DNA of 64,000 nucleotides, from assembly GCA_003330885.1 (NCBI GenBank), contig CP030277.1:3398001-3462000 (forward strand), read 5' to 3'. The position numbers and the translations under genes are program-made. Of the stretch, positions 16,927 to 25,855 are shown in pieces. A model generated the notes under the pieces. The model made no database searches. It saw only the letters and a program-made list of their open reading frames with translations, and was not told the origin of the DNA. Each line of letters opens with the position of its first letter. The stretch's first letter is position 1. This stretch comes from Rhodobiaceae bacterium. Its GTDB lineage: Bacteria; Pseudomonadota; Alphaproteobacteria; Parvibaculales; Parvibaculaceae.

Positions 16927-18717
16927 ATGGTTGAGCTCGATCTGCAGATACACGCTCTGCTCGATGCCTATGCTCAAGCTTCGATTGACCCTGAGACCGT
17001 AATTGAAATGGTCTATGACCGGATAGAGGCCTGCTCAGACAAAGCAATCTGGATTTCGCTGCTACCGCGTGCGGATGCATTGGCTGCTGCGCGTGCTCTT
17101 GCGGAGAAGGATGTCACGAATAGCGATTTGCCGCTTTATGGTGTTCCTTTCGCGGTGAAAGACAACATTGATTGCCGGGAGCTACCGACGACGGCGGGGT
17201 GTCCATCTTTTGCATATTCCCCGCAGGAGGATGCGACGGTTGTGGCGCGTCTGCGTGCAGCGGGAGCGATCTTGATTGGTAAGACAAATCTGGATCAGTT
17301 TGCCACGGGGCTTGTAGGAACGCGTTCGCCCTACGGCGCGCCGCACTCTGCCTTTCATGAAAACTATATTTCCGGCGGATCCAGCAGCGGCTCTGCTGTA
17401 GCGGTGGCGCGGGGACTTGTCTCTTTTGCGCTCGGCACGGATACAGCCGGGTCTGGCCGCGTGCCAGCGGCCTTCAACAATCTTGTTGGATATAAGCCCA
17501 CCTGTGGTCTTGGAAGCACCAAAGGCGTGGTGCCTGCCTGTCGGACGTTGGATTGCGTGAGCGTGTTTACGGCGTCATGCGGCGATGCCTCTCTCGTCAA
17601 GCACGTTATTGAAGGGTTTGATGAGGATGACCCATTTTCGCGTCATCTCATTGACCGTCCCTTAGCGGGTGCAGTCTTTCATTTCGGTGTACTTGATGAG
17701 CAGAGCCGGGACTTCAAGGGAGATGCGGGCGTAGAAGCACTCTACGACGCGGCCATCGAACACCTGCGCGACCTTGGTGGTGCGCCGGTTCCGATTGATT
17801 ACACGCCGTTTCGAAAGGCTGCCGAACTTCTCTATGTGGGCCCCTGGGTTGCTGAACGATATGCGGCCGTTGGCGTGCATATTGAGCAGGGGCATGAAGA
17901 TGTAGACCCGACAGTTGCGAAGATTGTGCTCGGCGGTAAGGCGGCATCTGCCGTTGATGCTTTCTCCGGTCAATATAGGCTTGCGGACTATAGGCGCGTG
18001 ATCGATGAGGTTTGGAACCGCATTGATCTTCTGCTGTTGCCGACTACACCGACGACTTACCGAACTGATGAGATCGCGAATGATCCTGTCACGCTAAACG
18101 CCAGTCTTGGGCTCTATACAAATTTCGTGAATTTGACAGATTGTGCGGCCGTTGCTGTCCCCGCTGGATTTTGTGACGGGCTGCCAGCAGGGGTCACGTT
18201 GATTGGGCCGGCCTTCACAGATAATGGGCTGCTCGCGCTGGGCGATCGGTTGCATAGGATGCTTGGGGATGGATTGAAAGCGGGGGCAACGGGGTATCTC
18301 CTGTCTGCCGCTCTTGCTGATCGGACGCAAGGCATCGAGCTCGCCGTTGTTGGCGCTCATTTGTCTGGCCAACCACTCAATTGGCAATTGGCTGACCGCG
18401 GTGCCAAACTGGTGGCGTCCACTCAGACAGCTGCGAGTTATGGCCTCTACGCCCTGGCTGACACAGAGCCACCCAAGCCTGGCCTTGTCCGCCAGTCAGA
18501 AGGTGGCGCAATGATTGAGGTCGAAGTCTGGGCACTCTCGGGTGAGGCATTTGGTCAATTTACCGCTGATGTGCCCGCACCTCTCGCGATAGGTAATGTA
18601 GAACTCCGAGACGGTCGATGGGTCAAAGGTTTTGTCTGCGAGCCATGGGGCCTAAAAGACGCCAGCGACATCACGGAGTTTAGCGGTTGGCGCGCTTTTC
18701 AAAGAAGCCTCGCATAG
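16927..18717 (+). CDS. atzF: Allophanate hydrolase
   Basis: This 596-residue protein starts one base after the carboxylase stop. The N-terminal amidase-signature domain carries Lys78 (VPFAVKDN), Ser152 in GGSSSGS and the nucleophile Ser176 in DTAGSGR, the Ser-cisSer-Lys triad of the family. A ~120-residue C-terminal domain after ~465 matches AtzF/DUR1-type allophanate hydrolases. It hydrolyses allophanate to ammonia and CO2 (via an N-carboxy intermediate), the last step of the pathway begun by the carboxylase and deiminase. No clear plus-strand terminator follows beyond the bidirectional-looking hairpin near 19011. Confidence 0.95.
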   Translation: MVELDLQIHALLDAYAQASIDPETVIEMVYDRIEACSDKAIWISLLPRADALAAARALAEKDVTNSDLPLYGVPFAVKDNIDCRELPTTAGCPSFAYSPQEDATVVARLRAAGAILIGKTNLDQFATGLVGTRSPYGAPHSAFHENYISGGSSSGSAVAVARGLVSFALGTDTAGSGRVPAAFNNLVGYKPTCGLGSTKGVVPACRTLDCVSVFTASCGDASLVKHVIEGFDEDDPFSRHLIDRPLAGAVFHFGVLDEQSRDFKGDAGVEALYDAAIEHLRDLGGAPVPIDYTPFRKAAELLYVGPWVAERYAAVGVHIEQGHEDVDPTVAKIVLGGKAASAVDAFSGQYRLADYRRVIDEVWNRIDLLLLPTTPTTYRTDEIANDPVTLNASLGLYTNFVNLTDCAAVAVPAGFCDGLPAGVTLIGPAFTDNGLLALGDRLHRMLGDGLKAGATGYLLSAALADRTQGIELAVVGAHLSGQPLNWQLADRGAKLVASTQTAASYGLYALADTEPPKPGLVRQSEGGAMIEVEVWALSGEAFGQFTADVPAPLAIGNVELRDGRWVKGFVCEPWGLKDASDITEFSGWRAFQRSLA

Positions 18718-19004
18718 AAAGTGGTGGGTTTCTCGACTTCTTGTCATTTGATCAAAATAATGACTGCCGTGAAAGAGACATAAACCACACGTTTTCTACG
18801 CAGCTACATGTTTGGTTTCGAATAAATCATCTAAAGCAATGTGATAAGTGCGGCTCGTGTTGGCTCATAGCCTGAAGGTCATGGATTGGTTTCCACTCTC
18901 AGCACAAACAACCAGTCCCCGCCAAACTTAGATCCGACCGTATGGATGGGGCAAATCATCAAGGCGTAGAATGGAGGCATTTCTATGCGCCCGGAGCTTT
19001 TTGA
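18718..19004. other. Gene-free spacer after the guanidine operon
   Basis: I see no convincing gene or RNA in this stretch between the convergent atzF and SDR genes, apart from the terminator hairpin at its right end. Confidence 0.5.
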
Positions 19005-19041
19005 AAGAAAAAAGCCATCCCACAGGACGAGGGATGGCTTT
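19005..19041 (-). terminator. Intrinsic terminator for the exported SDR gene
   Basis: The minus strand reads AAAGCCATCCC, a 9-base loop, GGGATGGCTTT, then a T-rich tail (TTTCTTTC). The stem is 11 perfect pairs (19011-19021 with 19031-19041). It may also stop transcripts arriving from atzF. Confidence 0.8.
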
Positions 19042-19067
19042 AAGTGCCGTGTAGTTTAATCCAGAAG

Positions 19068-20060
19068 TCAGTCCAACACGGCCTTGATCAGTGGGCCATA
19101 GGGCGAGTTTCCGAGCATGGCGAGTTGCTGCTCGGCAGAGACGGCGTTAATTGCTTCTTGAGGGCGGGAAACAGGGTGGAGGGCACGTCTCAATGGTCTT
19201 GTACCTGCTGGCATGGCGATAATCTCGGCGATGGCATGGGGAATGTCCATTGGGTCCGTGTCGCTGGTGCCACCGCCAGGCGCACCCATGTTCGCCGTCA
19301 TTTGTGGGTAGGCGGCTAATAGCTCTTGCGAAGAACGCGCTTTTAGCGCCGCTGACAACAGACTCTGGTTCTCCCATATCTCTGTTGGATAACCTCCTGG
19401 TTGAATGGCGGTTACTTCAATGCCTTGTGAGGCTGTCTCATAGGCGAGTTGTTCGCTCAGTGCTTCTAGGGCGAATTTGGTTGGCGAATATTGCCCGATT
19501 CCAGGAATAATCACGCGGCCAAGCTGAGATGTAATGTTGATAATGTGGCCACTGCTCGCTTTCCGCATTGAAGGAAGAACAGCACGGATCATTCTCTGAG
19601 GACCAAAAACATTGGTGTCAAATATCAGCTGCGTAGCTTCTAGGTCCTGAACTTCAATAGGCCCGGAAAATGCTATGCCTGCGTTGTTGATAAGAATATC
19701 CAATTTTCCGTTTGTCGCTGAAAGCGCTTTTGCGACGCCTGCTTCAACCTGATCATCCTTGGTGACATCAATTTGGATCACGGTGATGTCCAGATTTTCC
19801 TGATCGGCGAGCGCAGTAAGTTCATCAGCTTCCGCACGCGGCAGGTTACGCATTGTCGCGACGACTTTTGCTCCCAACCGGGCATAGTATTCTGCGCCGA
19901 GGCGTCCAAAGCCTGATGATGTGCCCGTGATTAAAATCGATTTGCCGCTGAGATCAGGCTGGCTTGTCTCACTGTGAGCTTTTTGTGCAAGTGCTGCAGT
20001 CATGGCAATCCCTGCGCTTGCGATGAGGTGACGACGATTGATGTTCAGTTTGTCCGTCAT
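19068..20060 (-). CDS. Short-chain dehydrogenase with Tat-type signal peptide
   Basis: The ATG at 20060 has AAGGA 7 bases upstream; an ATG two codons earlier is possible. The ~330-residue protein starts with INRRHLIASAGIAMTAALAQKAHS, a twin-arginine-type signal. A classical SDR follows: GTSSGFG cofactor loop (ILITGTSSGFGRLGA), NNAG (INNAGIAFSG), Ser of ITSQLGR, and the catalytic pair in YSPTKFALE. It should reduce or oxidise a carbonyl/alcohol with NAD(P). Export of an NAD(P)-dependent enzyme is unusual, so either cofactor is loaded before Tat export or the signal serves as an anchor. It stands alone with its own terminator. Confidence 0.88.
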   Translation of the reverse strand: MTDKLNINRRHLIASAGIAMTAALAQKAHSETSQPDLSGKSILITGTSSGFGRLGAEYYARLGAKVVATMRNLPRAEADELTALADQENLDITVIQIDVTKDDQVEAGVAKALSATNGKLDILINNAGIAFSGPIEVQDLEATQLIFDTNVFGPQRMIRAVLPSMRKASSGHIINITSQLGRVIIPGIGQYSPTKFALEALSEQLAYETASQGIEVTAIQPGGYPTEIWENQSLLSAALKARSSQELLAAYPQMTANMGAPGGGTSDTDPMDIPHAIAEIIAMPAGTRPLRRALHPVSRPQEAINAVSAEQQLAMLGNSPYGPLIKAVLD

Positions 20061-20281
20061 GGCCATTTCCTTTGTTTGTTAGAAAGTAGGGATGGAGGTT
20101 TTGGAATCGTAGGCTTCAAAGTAGTTTATGGAATGAGCATTGCCGCTGACACCGGTCAAATGGCGGGCCATCGCACCGCTTGCGCTCGGAACGGGGCGCA
20201 ATGCGATAGGAGTCCGCCCAGCATGTGCTGCGGGAGTGTGAGATCTGCACCTGAAGAAGGTTTGTAATCTGACAGGCGCGC

Positions 20282-20812
20282 CTAAGCATTGTCCGACTTG
20301 ATCCCGATATCCTGCAGTATAAACTCAGCGATAGCCTCAACATCCTCTATGTTGAATTCCGGCTGCGTCCCGATGTTCCGTTCCCGCTCGGTCGCGATAG
20401 CTTTAACGCTGGTATCAGTCAAAGCAACAGGCTCGTCTGCCGGGGTTCCTCGAATGACTTCGATTTTGGGGTGTGGGTGGCGTTTGAAACCTTCGACCAG
20501 AACGAGATCGCAGGGATCAACCCACGAAAGTGTCTCCTCCAACGTTGGCGCTACTGGCTCCCTGTTTTCCTGCAGCATGGCAATGCGCTTGTCTGAGGCG
20601 ATGACAACCTGAGCAGCACCTGCCTGTCGATGCAGATAGCTGTCTTTGCCAGGGTGATCGATGTCGAAATCATGATGGGCATGTTTCACCGTCGATACGG
20701 TCAAGCCACGAGTACAGAAATACTCAACCAGCCTCACCACGAGTGTCGTCTTTCCGGCGTTTTTCCAGCCGATAATACCGAAAATTTTTTGCGGTGTTTC
20801 CTGATCTCTCAT
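20282..20812 (-). CDS. mobB: Molybdopterin-guanine dinucleotide biosynthesis protein B
   Basis: The product is ~176 residues. The ATG at 20812 follows AGG at good spacing; a TTG one codon earlier is less likely. Walker A is GWKNAGKTT at the N-terminus, followed by TVKHAHHDFDIDHPGKDSYLHRQAGA and VLVEGFKRHPHPKIEVIR, all diagnostic of MobB. The protein is a GTPase adaptor that assists MobA in MGD cofactor assembly. mobA and moeA are not adjacent here, so the gene is an isolated copy. Confidence 0.93.
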   Translation of the reverse strand: MRDQETPQKIFGIIGWKNAGKTTLVVRLVEYFCTRGLTVSTVKHAHHDFDIDHPGKDSYLHRQAGAAQVVIASDKRIAMLQENREPVAPTLEETLSWVDPCDLVLVEGFKRHPHPKIEVIRGTPADEPVALTDTSVKAIATERERNIGTQPEFNIEDVEAIAEFILQDIGIKSDNA

Positions 20813-20870
20813 CAATTTTTACCTCGACGCTTCGTAGTGCCAACGCGATAGCTAGGCTGAAGCGATGATG

Positions 20871-20897
20871 TGCCATGCTCGTCAGGTGACGATGGCA
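20871..20897. repeat. Inverted repeat upstream of mobB
   Basis: TGCCAT-GCT-CGTCA-GG-TGACG-ATGGCA forms an 11-pair stem with one 3-base bulge, ~60 bp upstream of mobB on its leader side. The rest of 20813-21180 shows no gene. Its role is unknown; it does not match the molybdenum-cofactor riboswitch pattern that I know. Confidence 0.35.
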
Positions 20898-21180
20898 TAA
20901 AAGTCTAGCGCCGACAGGCGTTTTATACATGCGATATCCGGGCAGGATGTGGTTTATCGCAGCTCCAATCAGCTTGACCACGACATTCGCGTAGCCCGTC
21001 AACCAAAGCAGGCTCAATGCGATAGGTAGTCATGAAGCCCGCCCAAATGAAACAGTTTGTGCCTTTCCACATAAGAAAGGAAAAGCCAAATATTCCAACT
21101 CCATCAATTCATTGGACGTATTGGTATCCGTATGCCGATCATGGACCACCGTCAGTTCACTGGATGGGTTGCAAAATCGA

Positions 21181-22704
21181 CTATTTGGGAACAAGTCGCC
21201 AGAGAGAACCGGCGTCATAATGCTCAAGGGCAATATAGACAAGTCCATCATCGCCCATTTCGACATCACGAATGCGCCCAAAATTGTCAATCAACGTCTC
21301 TTGCTCGAGCAGTGTGCCGGTTTCGATGCGCAGACGGTACAGCGAAACTGCTTTGAGGCTTCCGACGAGCAGGTCGTTTTTCCAGGCGGGGAATTGCGAT
21401 CCGTTATGGAAGGTGAAATTAGAAATCGCAGGTGCTGGCGTAAAGTCGACAATAGGCAAGACTGTGTCTTCAATCGGGAAGTCCAGCCCGAGATCCATTC
21501 CGATGGAAACTTCTTCACCATTATAGTCGAGACCATTGGTGTAGAGGGGCCATCCATAGTTCTGTCCGGACAGAATCTGGTTGATTTCGTCTCCGCCGCG
21601 CGGCCCCATCTCAGTGTTCCAGATCGCGCCGCTTTCTGGATGCGCATCCAATCCTTGGCCTGTCCGATGACCGTAACTCCAAACTGTGTGGATTGTAGAC
21701 GCTTCGGAGCGTTCATCTTCGGCAATCCAAAACGGGTTGTCTTTGGGAACGGTCCCATCGTCTCGGACCCGGTGGATTTTGCCGAACGGCGTGTCTAGCT
21801 GGTGGAGTTTGTCATATGTGTTTTTGCCACCGATCGAAATGTACAGATGCCCACGACCGTCAAAAGCCAACCGCCCGGCAGCGACACCGTCAGGCACGGG
21901 TGTGTAGTGATCCTTATGGACTGACCAGATGGTTTCCTGATCTACCCACCGTCCATCTCTGATCCGCCCACGGACAACGCGGACCATTGTAGCAGGCACC
22001 AACCATCCACAAGACCACTGGCACCGATCAGTATGGGAAAGATATATCCAGCCATTCTCTTCAAACTCAGGATGTAGCTCAACGTCCAGCACGATGCCAT
22101 AGTTGAGCCAGGCGCCCTCTACGCTAAGCAATGTCTCCCACACAGGGGGCGTGTCGATGATCAGCGGACTTTGCCTACCCTGAGGATCGACAAGCGAGAG
22201 GCCTCTAGTTTTTTCGGCAACCAGGATGTTGCCGTTTGGCATATATGCGAGGGAGTAGGGTCTGCTTTCCAAGGTGGCAAACTGCTCAAGTCGGAAGTCA
22301 TGATGGATCGATTGAACATCTCTGCTCTCCCTGGGTTCAGCCTCGTAGGAATCTGAGATGGCCGGATAGTTTTGACGGCGTTCGCTTATGTATAAAGCCA
22401 ATCCTTTGATGAGCTCTGGAGATAGCTCATTGTCCCACGCCATCATCGTCGTATTTGGAATGCCTTCGGCAATGACTTTGATGATTTCAGGGACTGTGTC
22501 GCCATGCTGGAGGTCTCCATCAACCAGGGGCGGTCCCAAGCTTGTTCCCGTGAGGGTCGGTCCATGGCAGCTGGCACAGTTTTGGTTCCAGCCGACAAAT
22601 GATGGTTCCCGGCTATCTCTGGTGACAAAGTACCAATAGCCGACGGCGGTAAGAAAAACCGCCACTGCGCCAACACCAATTAGGATTTTGAGCCAAAGTT
22701 TCAC
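21181..22704 (-). CDS. Membrane-anchored cytochrome c - PQQ-type aldose sugar dehydrogenase fusion
   Basis: A GTG start at 22704 with GGGAGG just upstream is preferred; an ATG six codons earlier is possible. The ~507-residue product has an N-terminal membrane anchor (LWLKILIGVGAVAVFLTAVGYWYF), a heme-binding CASCH with a ~90-residue class I cytochrome fold, and then a six-bladed beta-propeller. The propeller belongs to the soluble glucose/aldose sugar dehydrogenase family (GILDVELHPEF, GRLAFDGRGHLYISIGG, GPRGGDEINQI, NYGWP, GSLKAVSLYRL). The likely reaction is periplasmic oxidation of sugars with PQQ, passing electrons directly to the fused heme and on to the respiratory chain. PQQ synthesis genes are not in the window. 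Confidence 0.88.
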   Translation of the reverse strand: MKLWLKILIGVGAVAVFLTAVGYWYFVTRDSREPSFVGWNQNCASCHGPTLTGTSLGPPLVDGDLQHGDTVPEIIKVIAEGIPNTTMMAWDNELSPELIKGLALYISERRQNYPAISDSYEAEPRESRDVQSIHHDFRLEQFATLESRPYSLAYMPNGNILVAEKTRGLSLVDPQGRQSPLIIDTPPVWETLLSVEGAWLNYGIVLDVELHPEFEENGWIYLSHTDRCQWSCGWLVPATMVRVVRGRIRDGRWVDQETIWSVHKDHYTPVPDGVAAGRLAFDGRGHLYISIGGKNTYDKLHQLDTPFGKIHRVRDDGTVPKDNPFWIAEDERSEASTIHTVWSYGHRTGQGLDAHPESGAIWNTEMGPRGGDEINQILSGQNYGWPLYTNGLDYNGEEVSIGMDLGLDFPIEDTVLPIVDFTPAPAISNFTFHNGSQFPAWKNDLLVGSLKAVSLYRLRIETGTLLEQETLIDNFGRIRDVEMGDDGLVYIALEHYDAGSLWRLVPK

Positions 22705-22876
22705 GGTTCCTCCCGCCAGCATGTACCTTGCACTGCGTCTTCCCTGTAGGGTCCATCAAAGTCTGAATAGGCGCAAGTGCATTGGTTGTTGGGGAGAGGG
22801 TCGTTGGGTAAGCAGGCTTGTTCTTCCGCCCAATTGCCGATACTTCTTCGAGATAAAACAATCTTGAGGACCACCC

Positions 22877-23554
22877 ATGCTGTTTGATGACGTAATCCGT
22901 GGCCGCCGGAGCATCCGGGGCTATAAATCCGACCCTGTTCCGAAGGCTCTAATCGAAGAAATTCTTGCTCTGGCCATGCGCGCACCATCGTCGATGAACA
23001 CACAACCTTGGAGCTTCTACATCATTTCCGGCGAACCACTGGACCGGATTCGCGCAGGCAATACCGAACGGAACCTGGCCGGTGTTCCGCACTCCCGTGA
23101 ATTCCGCATCGGTCAGCCCTTCGACGGCAAGCACCGGGAAAGGCAGATTGGCGTTGCCAAGCAATTGTTTTCAGCTATGGGTATCGCCCGCGAAGACAAA
23201 GAAGCACGCCAGGATTGGGTGTTACGCGGTTTCCGCCAATTTGATGCTCCAGTGTGCGTGATAGTGACCTACGACCGCGCGTTGGCTGAAAGCGATGATA
23301 CGGCGTTTGACTGCGGCGCCGTGACAACTGCGTTGGTAAATGCGGCTTGGTCTCGTGGACTTGGGGCCGTTATCAATAGCCAGGGCATCATGCAGTCTCC
23401 CGTCGTGCGGGAGCATGCCGGAATTGCCGACGATCAAGTCATCATGAAGGCCGTTGCACTTGGCTGGCCTGATGAAGCCTTCCCGGCCAATGAAGTGGTG
23501 TCAGAACGCAAGAGCGTAGAGGAGGCCTCTATATTCGTCGGGTTCGACGACTAG
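22877..23554 (+). CDS. Nitroreductase family protein
   Basis: This 225-residue protein is an FMN-dependent nitroreductase fold: RRSIRGYKSDPVPKALIEEILALAMRAPSSMNTQPWSFYII at the N-terminus and an AVALGWP(D) motif near the C-terminus. GAGGA lies 7 bases before the ATG. It would reduce nitro groups, quinones or related acceptors with NAD(P)H in the cytoplasm. It is divergent from the aldose dehydrogenase gene and the physiological substrate is unknown. Confidence 0.9.
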   Translation: MLFDDVIRGRRSIRGYKSDPVPKALIEEILALAMRAPSSMNTQPWSFYIISGEPLDRIRAGNTERNLAGVPHSREFRIGQPFDGKHRERQIGVAKQLFSAMGIAREDKEARQDWVLRGFRQFDAPVCVIVTYDRALAESDDTAFDCGAVTTALVNAAWSRGLGAVINSQGIMQSPVVREHAGIADDQVIMKAVALGWPDEAFPANEVVSERKSVEEASIFVGFDD

Positions 23555-23761
23555 GCGGGCGCAAAAAGGTATTCGTCTGACGGCTAGTTTGAGTTCCGGG
23601 TCCGACAGGCGCGAGAAGTGTACTTGCTTTCTTGCTCCGTCAAACGACGAATGTAGAATAGGCCTCGATGGGGGCTAGAGCGTGGTGTTCAAAATCCCTG
23701 CTATTGGCGGCACCTTGTGACGTCCTCATGAATAGAGGTTTGTCCAATTCGGAACAAACGA

Positions 23762-25120
23762 ATGCCAAGATTCTTCCTTTGGTCTCTCATCGCCATCGTG
23801 GCGGTCGCACCGCTTCCCTTGGGCAGCAACAGACCACTCGGCTGGTCTCTGCTATCGCTTGAAGTTGGTGTCCTGCTGGTACTCTGGGCGATCCATCATC
23901 TCTGGGCTGGGCAGGCACTGCCGGTAAGCGTGAAACGCATCAGGGTTCCTCTGGTGTTGTTTGGGGTGACCTGCGCGTGGGTGTTGATCCAGCTCATCCC
24001 CAATATCCCGTTTGGTCTCGCACACCCTGCATGGCAGGAACTTAATGTCTTCTTTGGGTCTGATATGCCCGAGCGGATCACTATTGATCCGGACCAAACC
24101 ATGATGTTCCTGCTGCGATGGTTTGCCTATGCGGGAATTTTCTGGTTGGCTTTGCAACTGGGCAGAGATCGAGCCGCAGCAAAAATCGCGTTGAGCGCGT
24201 TTACAGCAGTTGCCGCTGCATATGCGCTATATGGACTGGTTGCTCTTTTTGCATTGGGTGACACTCTATTATTCTATGAAAAATGGGCGAGCAAAGGAGC
24301 AGCAACGAGTACCTTTGTGAATAGAAATTCATATGCAACCTTCGCGGGCCTTGGTGTTATCGCTGCTACAGCACTCATCATGAGCTCTCGTTCGCGCCAG
24401 GGTGTTCCAGCATTGTTTTCGAGGGAGCGTTTGTACGATCTACTGTCGCACGGTTTTACGTTGATTACATTTGGATATCTCTCGTTTTTCCTCGCTGCCA
24501 CCGCGTTGCTGTTGACGGGGTCGCGTGCTGGAGCTCTCAGCACGTTTGCAGCATTTCTTGTGCTTGTCTGGGGACTAACCCGCAGAGTGCGGGCGAAGGC
24601 AAAGCCAAACATTGTAGGCTTCACGATCTTCCTCGCTGTCGTAGTTGGCATTGTCAGCTTTAGTGGGGGCTTTCTGGGCGCCCGCCTCGCAAGCGGAGGC
24701 GACGTACTACGCGCAGAAAATTTCCCACGAGCCGTGGTTGCGATAGAGGATCATGCGTTCATCGGATCTGGACTTGGCAGTTTCCCCCAGATCTTTCCGT
24801 TGTACAGGGACTCAGAGGCTCTACGGGACCGGCACATTGCCAAGTTGCACAACACATATTTAGAAAGTGCGCTTGAGCTGGGGTTGCCCGCCGCTATTTG
24901 TCTTGCTTTGGCGATTGGATTGCTGTCTTGGCAATGCTGGCGGGGAATGTCCACGAGATCCCGCGACGGACACTTTCCTGCGATGGGATTTGCTGCGAGC
25001 ATCTTGGTGTCGCTACATGCGCTCGTTGATTTCAGTCTTCAGATACCAGCAATCGCTGTTGCCTACATGTTTCTCTTGGGGATCGCTGTTGCTCAGTCAT
25101 TCAGTTCAAAGCAGCGCTAG
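23762..25120 (+). CDS. O-antigen ligase / Wzy_C family membrane protein
   Basis: This 452-residue protein has about 11 membrane helices and the Wzy_C-type loop with GSRAGALS near residue 260 and FIGSGLGSFPQIFPLYR near 335. It begins the exopolysaccharide region and may polymerise, ligate or attach the polymer. A second polymerase candidate lies at 30530-31681. It is convergent with the small hypothetical gene that follows, with only 3 bases between stops. Confidence 0.85.
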   Translation: MPRFFLWSLIAIVAVAPLPLGSNRPLGWSLLSLEVGVLLVLWAIHHLWAGQALPVSVKRIRVPLVLFGVTCAWVLIQLIPNIPFGLAHPAWQELNVFFGSDMPERITIDPDQTMMFLLRWFAYAGIFWLALQLGRDRAAAKIALSAFTAVAAAYALYGLVALFALGDTLLFYEKWASKGAATSTFVNRNSYATFAGLGVIAATALIMSSRSRQGVPALFSRERLYDLLSHGFTLITFGYLSFFLAATALLLTGSRAGALSTFAAFLVLVWGLTRRVRAKAKPNIVGFTIFLAVVVGIVSFSGGFLGARLASGGDVLRAENFPRAVVAIEDHAFIGSGLGSFPQIFPLYRDSEALRDRHIAKLHNTYLESALELGLPAAICLALAIGLLSWQCWRGMSTRSRDGHFPAMGFAASILVSLHALVDFSLQIPAIAVAYMFLLGIAVAQSFSSKQR

Positions 25121-25123
25121 ACG

Positions 25124-25852
25124 CTAGTTCGTCTCTCGTCTGCGCCGCAGAGTGCCTTCAATATATAGAGCTGTTTTTGTATCTGCTGATACAGCTGTCA
25201 AGAATCCCAAGAGCCTTTCCCTAGCGCTTTGTGGCAGGTCAGCAAGGATATGTCCCCATATTGTAGGATTTGTTGCGCCAAATTCAATCTGCTCACGAGC
25301 CTTGTCTTTAAGGCTACTTGGAAGCCTGTCCCATTCTAACAGGCACAAGATCATTCGGAACTCAAAGAGTTCCCATTCTTGCGAACCATAGAGAAATGAT
25401 CTGTCGAGCGCGGTCACTGTGTATGGGGAGAGACCATCAAGTAGATAACTAAGATGGGTGTAACGAGTCCAAAGATGGGCGTCGAGGGGGCGGCTTTTGA
25501 GTGCTCTCTCCACGTCGGTGAGCACTTTTTGGAATTCTTCTCGTGCAGCTGTGGTTTGAGCACCGCGTAGCAGGCGTCGGAGGGAGATGTAGCTGAGTTG
25601 ACCACTCAATTCTGCTTCGTTCACGCCATAGGCAAGGGCAGCTCTAACATCCTTTTCAACCTTGGCAAGCTGTTGCGTCGTGACCTCTCTGCCTTGTTCA
25701 AGCTGGAAAATGCTGATTGGAGCAGAAAGGGACAAGAACGCAGCTGCGGATCTCTGTCCGGACGCGAGTGCCAGTAGCGCGCCGACCGCGAGAACGGCGA
25801 TGCCGACACCTTTGGTTCGCAAAAAGGACATAAGGGTTTTTAGAATGCCCAA
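25124..25852 (-). CDS. Exopolysaccharide-locus membrane-anchored protein of unknown function
   Basis: The product is 242 residues with one N-terminal membrane helix (GIAVLAVGALLALASG), then a mostly helical soluble part that looks TPR-like but matches no family I know. It lies 3 bases downstream of the tyrosine autokinase gene on the same strand, so the two are co-transcribed. An accessory role in chain-length control or assembly is inferred from position only. Confidence 0.75.
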   Translation of the reverse strand: MGILKTLMSFLRTKGVGIAVLAVGALLALASGQRSAAAFLSLSAPISIFQLEQGREVTTQQLAKVEKDVRAALAYGVNEAELSGQLSYISLRRLLRGAQTTAAREEFQKVLTDVERALKSRPLDAHLWTRYTHLSYLLDGLSPYTVTALDRSFLYGSQEWELFEFRMILCLLEWDRLPSSLKDKAREQIEFGATNPTIWGHILADLPQSARERLLGFLTAVSADTKTALYIEGTLRRRRETN

Positions 25853-25855
25853 TGA

